This document shows, in pieces, positions 41,331 to 50,072 of a stretch of DNA of 64,000 nucleotides (its first letter is position 1; each line of letters begins with the position of its first letter). The notes under the pieces are model-generated. The model did no database searches, was not told the DNA's origin, and saw nothing but the letters and a program-made list of their open reading frames with translations. The stretch lies in contig NZ_CP107567.1 of NCBI RefSeq assembly GCF_025854275.1, forward strand, positions 1,736,001 to 1,800,000, written 5' to 3'. The stretch comes from Streptomyces peucetius. GTDB lineage: Bacteria > Actinomycetota > Actinomycetes > Streptomycetales > Streptomycetaceae. The translations under genes were made by a program, and so were the position numbers.

Positions 41331-42271
41331 GCGCCCTCCTTCAGCAGTGCCCTGCCCTGCTCGATCAGCGCCGCGAGCGCCTCGGTGTGCCGGCCGGCGG
41401 GTTCGGTCAGCGGTGGCCGCACCTCGCCGACGTCCAGGCCCTCGAGGCGTACGCCGGCCTTGACGAGCGACACGGCGTATCCGCGGCCTTGGTTGCGCAG
41501 TTCGACGAGCGGTACGAAGAAGCCGTCGAGGAGGCGGTTCACCGTCTTGTCGTCGCCGGTGGTGAGCGCGCGGTGGAAGGCGAGGGCGATGTCCGGGGCG
41601 AAGGCGAAGACGGCGGAGGAGTACAGGGTGATGCCGATGCCGCGGTAGGCGGGTCCGGTGAGCTCGGCGGTGGGCAGCCCGTTGAAGTAGAGGAAGTCGC
41701 GCTCGGGGAGCTCCTGGCGCACGGCGCTGACGGTCCGCTGCATGAGGTCGAGATCGCCGTGGCCGTCCTTGAGGCCGATGATCTTCGGATCCCTGGCCAG
41801 TTCGACGACGGTACGGGGCGAGAAGACCGCGTTGTCGCGCTGGTAGACGATGACGTCCAGGGACGTCGCGGCGGCGAGCCGAGTGTAGTGGCGCAGCAGC
41901 CCGGCCTGGTCGGGGACGACGAGGTAGGGCGGCATGGCGAGGAGCCCGTCCGCGCCCGCCTGCTCGGCGATCCGGGCGTACTGCTCGGCGAGCGCGGTGC
42001 CGTACCCCGCGCCCGCGAGGACCGGTACCCGGCCGGCCGTCTCCTCGACGGCGGCGGCGACGCAGTCGCGGAACTCGCCGGGGGTCAGGGCATGGAACTC
42101 CCCCGTGCCGCAGCAGGCGAAGACGGCGGCCGCGCCGGCGTCGACGCCGCGTCTCACATGCGCGCGGAAGGGGTCGAGGGCGAGTTCGCCGTCCGGTCCG
42201 TACGCGGTGACGGGGAAGAACAGCGGTCCCTGGACCCGGGTGAGCCGGGCGGCGAGCGGATCTGAGGTCAC
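41327..42271 (-). CDS. kdgD: 5-dehydro-4-deoxyglucarate dehydratase
   Basis: 314-aa class I aldolase-fold enzyme of the DapA/NAL superfamily, decarboxylating and dehydrating 5-keto-4-deoxy-D-glucarate to 2-oxoglutarate semialdehyde. GPLFFPVTAYGPDGELALDP, CCGTGEFHALTPGEF, Tyr143 in IVYQRDNAVFSP and the Schiff-base Lys168 in IIGLKDGHGDLDLMQ match the subfamily (GTGEFxxL and KDGxGD distinguish it from DapA). GTG start with AGGGAG; a longer reading to 42313 would overlap the first operator repeat. Divergent from udh. Confidence 0.9.
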   Translation of the reverse strand: MTSDPLAARLTRVQGPLFFPVTAYGPDGELALDPFRAHVRRGVDAGAAAVFACCGTGEFHALTPGEFRDCVAAAVEETAGRVPVLAGAGYGTALAEQYARIAEQAGADGLLAMPPYLVVPDQAGLLRHYTRLAAATSLDVIVYQRDNAVFSPRTVVELARDPKIIGLKDGHGDLDLMQRTVSAVRQELPERDFLYFNGLPTAELTGPAYRGIGITLYSSAVFAFAPDIALAFHRALTTGDDKTVNRLLDGFFVPLVELRNQGRGYAVSLVKAGVRLEGLDVGEVRPPLTEPAGRHTEALAALIEQGRALLKEGA

Positions 42272-42307
42272 GGGCGCTCCCTGGGCCGTGCTCCGGGCTC
42301 CGGGCCC

Positions 42308-42342
42308 GTGCACAATTCTGATCGATGTCCATATCTCTGAAC
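42308..42342. promoter_or_regulatory. tandem operator-like pair upstream of kdgD
   Basis: GTGCACAATTCTGATC (42308-42323) and GTCCATATCTCTGAAC (42327-42342), starting 19 bp apart, match the GTyC-N8-GArY motif found at the iclR and udh promoters. They lie 37-71 bp before the kdgD start. Confidence 0.55.
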
Positions 42343-42455
42343 ACGCTCACGCTAGGGCAGCCGCGTCGCGCCGGTCAAGACGGAAACCCGCATTCCAGGC
42401 CCGGAGTCACCCGATCCACGCGACACTTGACGACACCGGGGCCGCTCCTTAGCGT

Positions 42456-42490
42456 GTCCATGCATGTGAATGTCGTCCATGCATCTGAGC
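42456..42490. promoter_or_regulatory. tandem operator-like pair upstream of udh
   Basis: GTCCATGCATGTGAAT (42456-42471) and GTCCATGCATCTGAGC (42475-42490), again 19 bp apart, end 19 bp before the udh ATG. The two copies share a 10-bp identical core GTCCATGCAT. Confidence 0.6.
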
Positions 42491-42509
42491 ACTTCGAGGA
42501 GATCCGCCC

Positions 42510-43334
42510 ATGCCAGCTGCCCGTACCGTCCTGCTCACCGGCGCAGCCGGCGGACTCGGCACCCTGATGCGCGGCCTGCTGCCCGCGTACGGCTACGAGC
42601 TGCGCCTCTTCGACGCCGTTCCCATCGAGGGTGAGCCGGACGCGATCACCGCCGACCTCGCCGACCGGGCGGCGCTGCGCGAGGCCGTACGGGGCGTCGA
42701 CGCGGTGATCCACCTCGCGGGCATCTCCCTGGAGGCGTCGTTCGACAAGATCCTGCGCGCCAACATCGAGGGGACGTACAACCTGTACGAGGCCGCGCGT
42801 GAGGAGGGCGTGCGGCGCGTGGTCTTCGCCTCCAGCAACCACGCGGTCGGCTATGTCCCGCGCCCGGACGGCGAAGCGCCCTTCGCCCCCGGGGAGCTGA
42901 TCCCGGTCGAGACCCGCCACCGGCCCGACACCTTCTACGGACTGTCCAAGTGCTTCGGTGAGGATTTGGCGCAGCTGTACTGGGACCGGCACGGACTTCA
43001 GACGGTCTCGGTGCGCATCGGCTCCTGTTTCATGGAGCCGACCTCGGTGCGGATGCTGTCCGTCTGGATGAGCCCCGGCGACGGAGCCCGGCTCTTCCAC
43101 GCCGCCCTCACCGCCGAGGACGTCGGCCACTCGATCGTCTACGGCTCGTCGGCCAACACCCGGCTGTGGTGGGACCTCACGAGCGCGCGGGCGCTCGGCT
43201 ACGAACCGCAGGACGACTCCGAGCAGTACGCCGCGAAGCTCATCGCCGAGCACGGCGAACTCGCCCCGGACAATCCGGACCACGCCCACCTCGGCGGCCA
43301 CTTCACGACCCGTCCGCCGCAGTGGCCGCACTGA
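42510..43334 (+). CDS. udh: NAD-dependent uronate dehydrogenase-like SDR
   Basis: 274-aa extended short-chain dehydrogenase. Rossmann glycines TGAAGGLG (10-17), then the catalytic SSN region VVFASSNHAVGYVPRPDGEA and Tyr143-x3-Lys147 in FYGLSKCFGEDLAQLYWDRH. The SSNHxxG and RPDTFYGLSK segments are characteristic of uronate dehydrogenases oxidising galacturonate/glucuronate to aldarolactones. GAGGAG precedes the ATG. Together with kdgD and the semialdehyde dehydrogenase it covers the entry and the last two steps of the oxidative uronate route. Confidence 0.88.
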   Translation: MPAARTVLLTGAAGGLGTLMRGLLPAYGYELRLFDAVPIEGEPDAITADLADRAALREAVRGVDAVIHLAGISLEASFDKILRANIEGTYNLYEAAREEGVRRVVFASSNHAVGYVPRPDGEAPFAPGELIPVETRHRPDTFYGLSKCFGEDLAQLYWDRHGLQTVSVRIGSCFMEPTSVRMLSVWMSPGDGARLFHAALTAEDVGHSIVYGSSANTRLWWDLTSARALGYEPQDDSEQYAAKLIAEHGELAPDNPDHAHLGGHFTTRPPQWPH

Positions 43335-43432
43335 CGGCCGCCCCACCGATGGCCCGGCCTCCTCCCGGGCCCCGGGTCCCACTGCGGCGAAATCCGCGTG
43401 CCGCACGGTCGTGGGCCCGCCAGGATGACGGC

Positions 43433-43651
43433 ATGGCGAAACCCTTCGGATTCAGTTACACGCAGCTCGGTGACGGCACGGTCACCATCACCCACCGCGG
43501 CCGTGCGGCGGGCACACTGCGCGGCAGCCGCGCGGAGAAGTTCCTGAGGGAGGTCGGGGCGGGGGATGCGCAGCTGGTCATGGCCCGGTGGACCGGCGCG
43601 TACAAATTCGGCAATGAGCGGGTGGCGCGAAATCATCCCCGTAACAGGTGA
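43433..43651 (+). CDS. small conserved hypothetical protein
   Basis: 72 aa opening MAKPFGFSYTQLGDGTVTIT. A compact beta-rich start (TVTITHRGRAAGTLRG) is followed by a helix (RAEKFLREVGAGDAQLVMAR) and a basic end NERVARNHPRNR. AGGA upstream of the ATG. No known domain recognised; it looks nucleic-acid-binding by charge only. Stands alone before the TerD gene. Confidence 0.65.
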   Translation: MAKPFGFSYTQLGDGTVTITHRGRAAGTLRGSRAEKFLREVGAGDAQLVMARWTGAYKFGNERVARNHPRNR

Positions 43652-43696
43652 CTACGGTAAGGGAACGGTAAAGCGGACTCGCTCGTTACCCCAGTC

Positions 43697-44899
43697 ATGA
43701 CAGCTATGACCCCCGGCTCGAACATCCCCCTGACCGCCGCGCGCGTGGCGGTGGACGTCGCCGCTCCGGTGCGGCTCGACGTATCGGGCCTGCTGCTCAC
43801 CGCCGACGGCAAGGTGCGCTCCGACGACGACTTCATCTTCTACAACCAGCCCCAGGGCCCCGGCGTCACCTACCGCTCCGGCGGCGGCACGGCACCCGAC
43901 GCGATCCTGATCGACACCGCGGCCGTCCCTCCGGGCATCGAGAGGATCGTCGTGACGGCCAGCCCGGACGCGGCCGGCCGGACCTTCCAGGGCATCGAAC
44001 CCACCGCCACCATCCGCAACGGCGACGACGGCAGCGCGCTCGCCACCTTCACCCCGCCGCAGCTCGGCGCGGAGACGGCGCTGGTCGTCGTCGAGATCTA
44101 TCTGCGCAACGGCGCGTGGAAGGCCCGCGCCGTCGGCCAGGGCTATGCGAACGGCCTCGCGGGCATCGCCACGGACTTCGGCGTCTCCGTCGACGAGGAA
44201 CCCGCGGCCCCGGCGGCCCCTCCCGTCGCCGCCGCGCCGCCCGCCGCGCCACGGACGGTGACGCCCCCGCCGCCGCCCTCCGCGCCGCCGGCCGCCCCCG
44301 CCGCGCCCCAGGCCGCCACCGGCAAGATCAACCTGGACAAGGGCCGGGTGAACCTCCAGAAGAACCAGACGGTGTCCCTGGTCAAGGGCGGCCGTCCGCT
44401 GCTCTCCCAGGTCAAGATGGGCCTCGGCTGGGAGCCCGCCTTCCGCGGCAAGGACATCGACCTCGACGCCTCCGTCATCGCCTACGGCCCGAGCCGCAAC
44501 CACCTGGACAGCTGCTACTTCGGCAAGCTCTCCATCCTGGGCGGCTCCATCAAGCACTCCGGCGACAACCTCACCGGCGAGGGCGCGGGGGACGACGAGG
44601 TCATCGTCGTGGACCTGGGCAGGCTGCCGGCGGACGCCACGGGCCTCGTCTTCACCGTCAACTCCTTTTCCGGCCAGAAGTTCACCGAGGTCGCCAAGGC
44701 CTACTGCCGGCTGCTGGACGCCACCACGGGAGAGGAGCTGGTCCGCTTCGACCTGACCGGCGCCGAGCCCCAGACCGGCGTGATGATGGCCAAGCTGATC
44801 AAGCAGTTCTCCGGCGAGTGGGAGATGACCGCCATGGGCGACTTCGTGAAGTCGCGCACCGTGCGCGGCATGGTGAAGCCCGCCGCGCAGGCGCTCTGA
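43697..44899 (+). CDS. TerD-family protein with two TerD domains
   Basis: 400 aa. Two TerD-like beta-sandwich domains (about 10-165 and 215-395) are joined by a Pro/Ala-rich linker (APAAPPVAAAPPAAPRTVTP). Calcium-binding-type acidic segments include ADGKVRSDDDFIFYNQP and GKDIDLDASVIAYGPSRNHL, and GAGDDEVIVVDLGRLPADAT is typical. TerD proteins belong to tellurite/stress-linked signalling complexes; in Streptomyces many copies affect differentiation. Start at 43697 or the in-frame ATG at 43706. A 17-bp perfect hairpin follows. Confidence 0.88.
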   Translation: MTAMTPGSNIPLTAARVAVDVAAPVRLDVSGLLLTADGKVRSDDDFIFYNQPQGPGVTYRSGGGTAPDAILIDTAAVPPGIERIVVTASPDAAGRTFQGIEPTATIRNGDDGSALATFTPPQLGAETALVVVEIYLRNGAWKARAVGQGYANGLAGIATDFGVSVDEEPAAPAAPPVAAAPPAAPRTVTPPPPPSAPPAAPAAPQAATGKINLDKGRVNLQKNQTVSLVKGGRPLLSQVKMGLGWEPAFRGKDIDLDASVIAYGPSRNHLDSCYFGKLSILGGSIKHSGDNLTGEGAGDDEVIVVDLGRLPADATGLVFTVNSFSGQKFTEVAKAYCRLLDATTGEELVRFDLTGAEPQTGVMMAKLIKQFSGEWEMTAMGDFVKSRTVRGMVKPAAQAL

Positions 44900-44906
44900 A
44901 AAGGTC

Positions 44907-44947
44907 CGCCGGGGGCGCCCGTCACGGTGCGACGGGCGCCCCCGGCG
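44907..44947. terminator. perfect 17-bp terminator after the TerD gene
   Basis: Arms CGCCGGGGGCGCCCGTC (44907-44923) and its exact complement (44931-44947) with a 7-nt loop, 7 bp past the stop and 25 bp before the end of the convergent small gene. Confidence 0.85.
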
Positions 44948-44972
44948 AAGGGGCTGTTCAAACGGGACGTGC

Positions 44973-45203
44973 TCAGAGTTTGGCCAGTTTGGAGAACGGG
45001 CTGAGGATGCGGCCCTGCCTGCCGGAGAAGTCGACAAGCACAGCGGCGTTGTCCCCTTCCACGGCGAGGACTCTCCCCAGACCGAACTGGTCGTGGGACA
45101 CCCTGTCGCCCGCTTCGTAGCACTCGATCGGCGGCTCTTCCAGGGACGGACGGTTGAAGGGGCTGGACGGCAGGTGGCGCCGGGAACCGGCTGACTTTGT
45201 CAT
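44973..45203 (-). CDS. small PcrA/UvrD C-terminal-like (Tudor/CarD-like) protein
   Basis: 76 aa. After a basic N-terminus (MTKSAGSRRHLPSSPFNRPS) the rest, YEAGDRVSHDQFGLGRVLAV and VLVDFSGRQGRILSPFSKL, resembles the Tudor-like domain at the C-terminus of PcrA/UvrD helicases and CarD-type RNA-polymerase binders. It may contact RNA polymerase; this is inference from fold similarity. ATG at 45203. Confidence 0.75.
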   Translation of the reverse strand: MTKSAGSRRHLPSSPFNRPSLEEPPIECYEAGDRVSHDQFGLGRVLAVEGDNAAVLVDFSGRQGRILSPFSKLAKL

Positions 45204-45396
45204 TGCCCTCAGTATGCGCCCCCGGCCCCGCACCACGCCACGCCCAAGTGCCCCGCAGTGGGTCGGTCACTGCGGTGCCCTGCGCGCTTCAGGCCCTTCG
45301 GGGCGCGTCCGGGCCGGCCGATATGTGCCGCTCCCGGGCGGGAGCGTATAAACGCCACTTGAACGCCGTACGTCATCGGAAGAGGCCTTCGCTGTC

Positions 45397-46161
45397 ATGA
45401 ATCCCCCCGGCAAGGGACGCCGCGTCCTGATCAGCGGAGCGTCCCGGGGCCTCGGCCGCGCCGTCGCCCACGCCTTCGCCGCGAACGGCGACCGCGTCGC
45501 CGTCCACTACGGCACCCGCGAGGAAGAGGCCCGCCGCACCCTCGAGGCACTGCCCGGCACGGGCCATGTCCTCGTGGGCGGCGACCTGACCGCCGCGCCC
45601 GGCGCGGCGGCCGTCGCCGAACGCGCCGTCGCCGGCCTCGGCGGCATCGACGTCCTCGTCAACAACGCGGCCGTCAACGTGCGACATCCTCTCGCCGAGA
45701 CGCCGTACGAGGAGTGGGCCGAGATCTGGCAGCGGCACGTTGCCGTGAACCTGCTCGCCACGGCGAATCTCAGCCATTGCGCCGCGCGGCGCATGATCGC
45801 GGACGGCACGGGCGGCCGGATCGTCAACATCGGCTCACGCGGGGCGTTCCGTGGCGAGCCGGACCATCCGGCATACGGCGCGACGAAGGCGGCGGTCCAC
45901 GCGCTGGGCCAGTCCCTGGCGGTCTCCCTGGCGCCCTACGGCATCGGCGTCGCCTCGGTCGCGCCGGGCTTCTTCGAAACGGAACGCGTCGCGGACCGCC
46001 TCAAGGGCCCGGAGGGCGACGCCATCCGCGCCCAGAGCCCCTTCGGCCGGGTCGCCTCTGCGGACGAGATCGCGTCGGCGGTCCTGTGGCTGGCATCGCC
46101 GGAGGCAGAGTGGTCGTCGGGCACGGTCCTGGACCTCAACGGCGCGTCCCACCTCCGCTGA
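45397..46161 (+). CDS. short-chain dehydrogenase/reductase (FabG-like)
   Basis: 254 aa. Cofactor motif GASRGLG (14-20), NNAAVN, catalytic Ser in VNIGSRGAFRGEPDHPAYG, Tyr160-x3-Lys164 and the C-terminal SSGTVLDLNGASHLR. NADP use is suggested by Arg in the glycine motif. Reaction: reversible carbonyl/alcohol conversion of an unknown substrate. The 216-bp region after it (46162-46377), before the convergent gene, contains a duplicated CCCGGTCCGTGT and no gene. Confidence 0.85.
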   Translation: MNPPGKGRRVLISGASRGLGRAVAHAFAANGDRVAVHYGTREEEARRTLEALPGTGHVLVGGDLTAAPGAAAVAERAVAGLGGIDVLVNNAAVNVRHPLAETPYEEWAEIWQRHVAVNLLATANLSHCAARRMIADGTGGRIVNIGSRGAFRGEPDHPAYGATKAAVHALGQSLAVSLAPYGIGVASVAPGFFETERVADRLKGPEGDAIRAQSPFGRVASADEIASAVLWLASPEAEWSSGTVLDLNGASHLR

Positions 46162-46377
46162 GCCCTTGGGCGGGCGGCCGACCGGGTCCACGTTTCCGGG
46201 CGTGGCCGGGTCCGGGCGCTCCTCGGGCTCGGCCCGGTCCGTGTACTTCTCGGGCGGGGCCCGGTCCGTGTTGCGTGGCGTCCGGGTGCCGCGCTCCAAA
46301 GGCCCCGACCCCCGCAACCACCCACCGGCGAAGCCGCACAGGCCCGGCCCACGCCAGGGCCCGGGGTGGCGCGAGCG

Positions 46378-47895
46378 TCAGCGAGCCGAGCGGGACTTGA
46401 AGGCCGCCTTGCGCGCCTCCTTCGCCATGGCCTTGTCCCGGTGCAGCCGCCCCATCGCCTCCAGCACGTCGGCCGTCGCCGGGTGGTCCACCCGCCACGC
46501 CGTGTCGAAGAACCCGCTGTGGCGGCCGACCAGCCCCTCCACCAGGTCCTGGAGCTCCGCGGCCTCGCCGCCCGCCGCGAGCTGCGCGGCGATCGTGTCG
46601 ATGGCCAGCCAGAAGATCATCGACTCGGGCGGCGCCGGCACGTCCCCCGTGCCTCGTTCCGCGAGCCAGACGCGGGCGAGGCCGCCCAGCTGCGGGTCGT
46701 CGAGGGCGTCGCGCACGGCGGGCTCCGCGGGCAGGCCGACGAGGGCGAGCGCCTGCTGGCAGTGGAGCCGGCGCAGGGGCGCGCCCTCGTCGTTGCCGCG
46801 CGCCGCGGTGAGGAGTTCGCGGGCGGCGTCGGCGGGTGCGCGCCGGGCGAGCCACTGCTCGGTCTCGGCGCGGGCGGAGATCTCGGGGAACTGGGCGAGC
46901 CCGTCGAGCAGTACGTCCGCGCCCTTGTCCGCGAGATCGCCCACCGCGGGGGCCTCGACACCGGCCTCCAGCAGCCGGGCCCTGACGCCGTAGAGCCCCA
47001 GCGGAGTGAGCCTGACCATGCCGTACCGGGTGACGTCCTCTTCGTCGACGAGAGGGCCGGCGGTGCTCTCCTCCGCCATCAGGGCCTCGTCCACCGGGTG
47101 GTAGCGGACGAGCCCGACGGGCTCGAGCAGCCGGAACTGGTCGTCGAGGCGCATCATCGCCTCCGAGACCTGCTCCAGCACGTCGTCGGTCGGCTCGCCC
47201 ATGTCGTCGGGGACGATCATCGACGCGGCGAGCACGGGCAGCGGGACGGACTCCTCGCCGGCGCCGCCGTCGGTGACCGTCAGCAGGTAGAGGTTGCCGA
47301 GCACTCCCTCGAGGAACGCGGCCTCCGCCTCGGGGTCCCAGTTCAGCGCTTCGAGGTCGATCTCGCCGTCGTCGCCGATGACGTCGGTGATGTCCTCGAG
47401 CACGGGGGCGATGGCGTCGGCGAAGACGACGTCCAGGGCGTCCTGCCACAGGCCGAGCACGTCCTGCGGCGAACCGCCGGTGACGCGTGCGAGGTTGGCC
47501 CCCGCGACGACACCTCCGGTGCCGCTGCCCGATCCGGAACCGGTCTCGGCCCCGGGCTCGAAGCCGGACCCGGACCCGGAGCCCGACCCGGCCCCGGACT
47601 CGGAACCCGAAGCCCCCGCGTCTTCGATGTCCACGAGTCCGGTGTCGACGGCGACGCGCCACGCCTCGCTCGCGTACGCGGGGCCGTCGTCGTCCCCGCC
47701 CAGACCCAGCGCCTCGGCCGCGGCCGGCAGCTGCTCGTCGACGAGTTCGCCGCCGACGCCGACCCTCGTCCGCGGGTCGGCCCAGCGGGCGAGCCGTACG
47801 GCACGGGCCAGCAGCGGGGTGGCCAGCGCGTCCCGCGCCAGCTCCGCGTCCGAGGGCAGCCGTACCGGTGGCAGGGTGGGGCGGTCTTCGGGCAT
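46378..47895 (-). CDS. unrecognised repeat-like protein, paralogue of the gene at 5306
   Basis: About 505 aa, acidic, Leu/Ala rich and helical. ARAVRLARWADPRTRVGVGG lies near the start. A low-complexity Gly-Ser linker at about 90-125 (SGAGSGSGSGSG) interrupts the first half. Then MVRLTPLGLYGVRARLLEAG and the HEAT-like C-terminal third LHCQQALALVGLPAEPAVRD through KEARKAAFKSRSAR. The order LTPLG, LVGxPAE and final K-A-xR(K)AAF matches the protein encoded at 5306-6694. GGAGGAG precedes ATG 47895. Function not known. Confidence 0.7.
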   Translation of the reverse strand: MPEDRPTLPPVRLPSDAELARDALATPLLARAVRLARWADPRTRVGVGGELVDEQLPAAAEALGLGGDDDGPAYASEAWRVAVDTGLVDIEDAGASGSESGAGSGSGSGSGFEPGAETGSGSGSGTGGVVAGANLARVTGGSPQDVLGLWQDALDVVFADAIAPVLEDITDVIGDDGEIDLEALNWDPEAEAAFLEGVLGNLYLLTVTDGGAGEESVPLPVLAASMIVPDDMGEPTDDVLEQVSEAMMRLDDQFRLLEPVGLVRYHPVDEALMAEESTAGPLVDEEDVTRYGMVRLTPLGLYGVRARLLEAGVEAPAVGDLADKGADVLLDGLAQFPEISARAETEQWLARRAPADAARELLTAARGNDEGAPLRRLHCQQALALVGLPAEPAVRDALDDPQLGGLARVWLAERGTGDVPAPPESMIFWLAIDTIAAQLAAGGEAAELQDLVEGLVGRHSGFFDTAWRVDHPATADVLEAMGRLHRDKAMAKEARKAAFKSRSAR

Positions 47896-48173
47896 CTGGT
47901 GGGTCTCCTCCACGGCGTACCGGATCCGGGCGGCCTTGTGGGCGACTGGACGGGCCCCAGCGTAGACGCAATTCGTGCCGCTTCGCCGCGCCTGCCCGGT
48001 ACGGCCGCCCGGCCTGCGGCGCGCTCCACCGGTTCATCGGGCCTTCTGCCTCCGTACACCCGCCGGCTCTTGACAAGTGCCCTGCTCAGCCAAGAGATTG
48101 ACGCGCGTAGAACCCGCCGGGCCGTTCGACCGGGGCCCGCGGACCCCTCATCCCTCACTTCCGGAGAACCTTG

Positions 48174-50042
48174 ATGCCTTCCTCCGTCGTACCGAGAACC
48201 ACCGCCGTCGCGGCCGTCGTCGCCGCAGCGCTGGCCGCGGGCCTGCTCGCCGGCTCCGCGAGCGCCTCCGCGGCGGACTCCGCCAGCGGAACCGCGACCG
48301 CGGCCGACACCTCCCAGGTCCGGATCCACGACATCCAGGGCAGCACCCGCATATCCCCGCTGGTGGGCCGTCAGGTCGCCGACGTGCCGGGCATCGTCAC
48401 GGGCGTCCGGACCTACGGCTCCAGGGGCTTCTGGTTCCAGGACCCCGAGGGCGACGGCGACCGGGCCACCAGCGAGGGCGTCTTCGTCTACACCGGCTCC
48501 TCACCGACCGTCGCGGTCGGCGACCGGGTCACCGTCTCCGGAACGGTCACCGAGTACGTCCCCGGCGGCACGTCCTCCGGCAACCAGTCGCTGACGGAGA
48601 TCACGCGGCCCACCGTCACCGTGGTCTCCTCCGGCAACGAGGTACCCGAGCCGGTCACCGTCTCCGCGTGGTCGGTGCCCTCCGCGTACGCCCCGGAGGG
48701 CGACCCGGCGGCGGGCGGCAGCATCAACGGCCTCACCCTCGCCCCCCGGGCCTACGCCCTGGACTACTACGAGTCGCTCGAGGGTGCCAACATCCGCATC
48801 GGCACCTCGCGTGTGGTCGGGGCGACCGACCCGTACGCGGCGCTGTGGGTGACGGTCAAGCCGTGGGAGAACGACAACCGGCGCGGCGGTACCGTCTACG
48901 GCTCGTACGACTCGCAGAACACCGGCCGGCTGAAGATCGAGTCCCTGACCCCGCTCGCCCAGCAGCCCTTCCCGAAGGCGAACGTCGGTGACGTCCTCGA
49001 GGGCGTCACGGAGGGCCCGCTGGACTTCAACCAGTACGGCGGCTACACGCTCACCGCCCGCAGCCTCGGTACGGTCCACGACCGCGGCCTGGAGCGCGAG
49101 AAGACCCGCCCGCAGCGGGACGGCGAGTTGGCGGTGGCCACGTACAACGTGGAGAACCTGGACCCCTCCGACCCGCAGGCGAAGTTCGACGCGCTGGCGA
49201 GGGCCGTCGTCGAGAACCTGGCCTCGCCGGACATCCTCGCCCTGGAGGAGATCCAGGACGACACCGGCGCCAAGAACGACGGCACCGTGTCGGCCGCGGG
49301 AACGGTCAAGAAGTTCACGGACGCGATCGTCGCGGCGGGTGGTCCGTCGTACGAGTGGCGCGGTATCGACCCGGAGAACAACCAGGACGGCGGCCAGCCC
49401 GGCGGCAACATCCGCCAGGTGTTCCTCTTCAACCCGGAGCGGGTCTCCTTCACGGACCGCGCGGGCGGTGACGCGACGACGGCGACCGCTGTCGTTCGCG
49501 AGGAGCGCCGGGCCGCTCTGTCCCTGTCCCCGGGCCGTATCGCCCCGGCGAGCGACGCCTGGGAGGACAGCCGCAAGCCGCTGGCCGGCGAGTTCACCTT
49601 CCGTGGCCGTACGGTCTTCGTGATCGCCAACCACTTCGGTTCGAAGGGCGGCGACGAGTCGCTGCTCTCGCACCACCAGCCGCCGAACCGTTCCTCCGAG
49701 GTGCAGCGCCTGGAGCAGGCGCAGGTGGTGAACGCGTTCGTCAAGGACATCCTGGCGGTCGACCGCAAGGCGGACGTGCTGGTGCTGGGGGACATCAACG
49801 ACTTCGAGTTCTCCCGGACGACGCAGGCCCTGACGGACGGTGGCGCCCTTTATCCGGCGGTCAAGTCCCTTCCGCGGTCTGAGCGTTACTCGTACGTCTA
49901 CCAGGGCAACAGCCAGGTGCTGGACCAGATCCTCACCAGCCCGTCGATCCGCCGCTTCAGCTACGACAGCGTGCACATCAACGCGGAGTTCGCGGACCAG
50001 AACAGCGACCACGACCCTCAGGTGCTGCGTTTCCGCCCGTAG
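48174..50042 (+). CDS. secreted endonuclease/exonuclease/phosphatase-fold protein
   Basis: 622 aa. A Sec signal peptide (AVAAVVAAALAAGLLAGSAS, cleavage about 35) precedes an OB-fold/ExeM-like region (VADVPGIVTGVRTYGSRGFW, FQDPEGDGDRATSEGVFVYT). The EEP domain follows: VATYNVENLDPSDPQ, ILALEEIQDDTGAKNDGTV, FVIANHFGSKGGDE, VLVLGDINDFEFSRTTQALT and the closing NSDHDPQVLRFRP. Metal-binding N, E, D and H residues are all in place. Likely an extracellular nuclease or phosphodiesterase for nutrient scavenging. ATG at 48174, GGAGAA upstream. Confidence 0.9.
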   Translation: MPSSVVPRTTAVAAVVAAALAAGLLAGSASASAADSASGTATAADTSQVRIHDIQGSTRISPLVGRQVADVPGIVTGVRTYGSRGFWFQDPEGDGDRATSEGVFVYTGSSPTVAVGDRVTVSGTVTEYVPGGTSSGNQSLTEITRPTVTVVSSGNEVPEPVTVSAWSVPSAYAPEGDPAAGGSINGLTLAPRAYALDYYESLEGANIRIGTSRVVGATDPYAALWVTVKPWENDNRRGGTVYGSYDSQNTGRLKIESLTPLAQQPFPKANVGDVLEGVTEGPLDFNQYGGYTLTARSLGTVHDRGLEREKTRPQRDGELAVATYNVENLDPSDPQAKFDALARAVVENLASPDILALEEIQDDTGAKNDGTVSAAGTVKKFTDAIVAAGGPSYEWRGIDPENNQDGGQPGGNIRQVFLFNPERVSFTDRAGGDATTATAVVREERRAALSLSPGRIAPASDAWEDSRKPLAGEFTFRGRTVFVIANHFGSKGGDESLLSHHQPPNRSSEVQRLEQAQVVNAFVKDILAVDRKADVLVLGDINDFEFSRTTQALTDGGALYPAVKSLPRSERYSYVYQGNSQVLDQILTSPSIRRFSYDSVHINAEFADQNSDHDPQVLRFRP

Positions 50043-50072
50043 CCGGGTCGTGTCCGTGGCGGCGCGGGGCCT

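Noticed and set aside
46162..46377. Duplicated CCCGGTCCGTGT in the gap after the SDR gene as a regulatory repeat
   Set aside because: The gap lies between convergent genes, the copies are embedded in generally G/C-repetitive DNA, and no promoter is expected there.
48040..48062. PHO-box-like GTTCATCGGGC upstream of the secreted nuclease gene
   Set aside because: Only one unit fits; the preceding TCCACC is 8 bp, not 11 bp, away.
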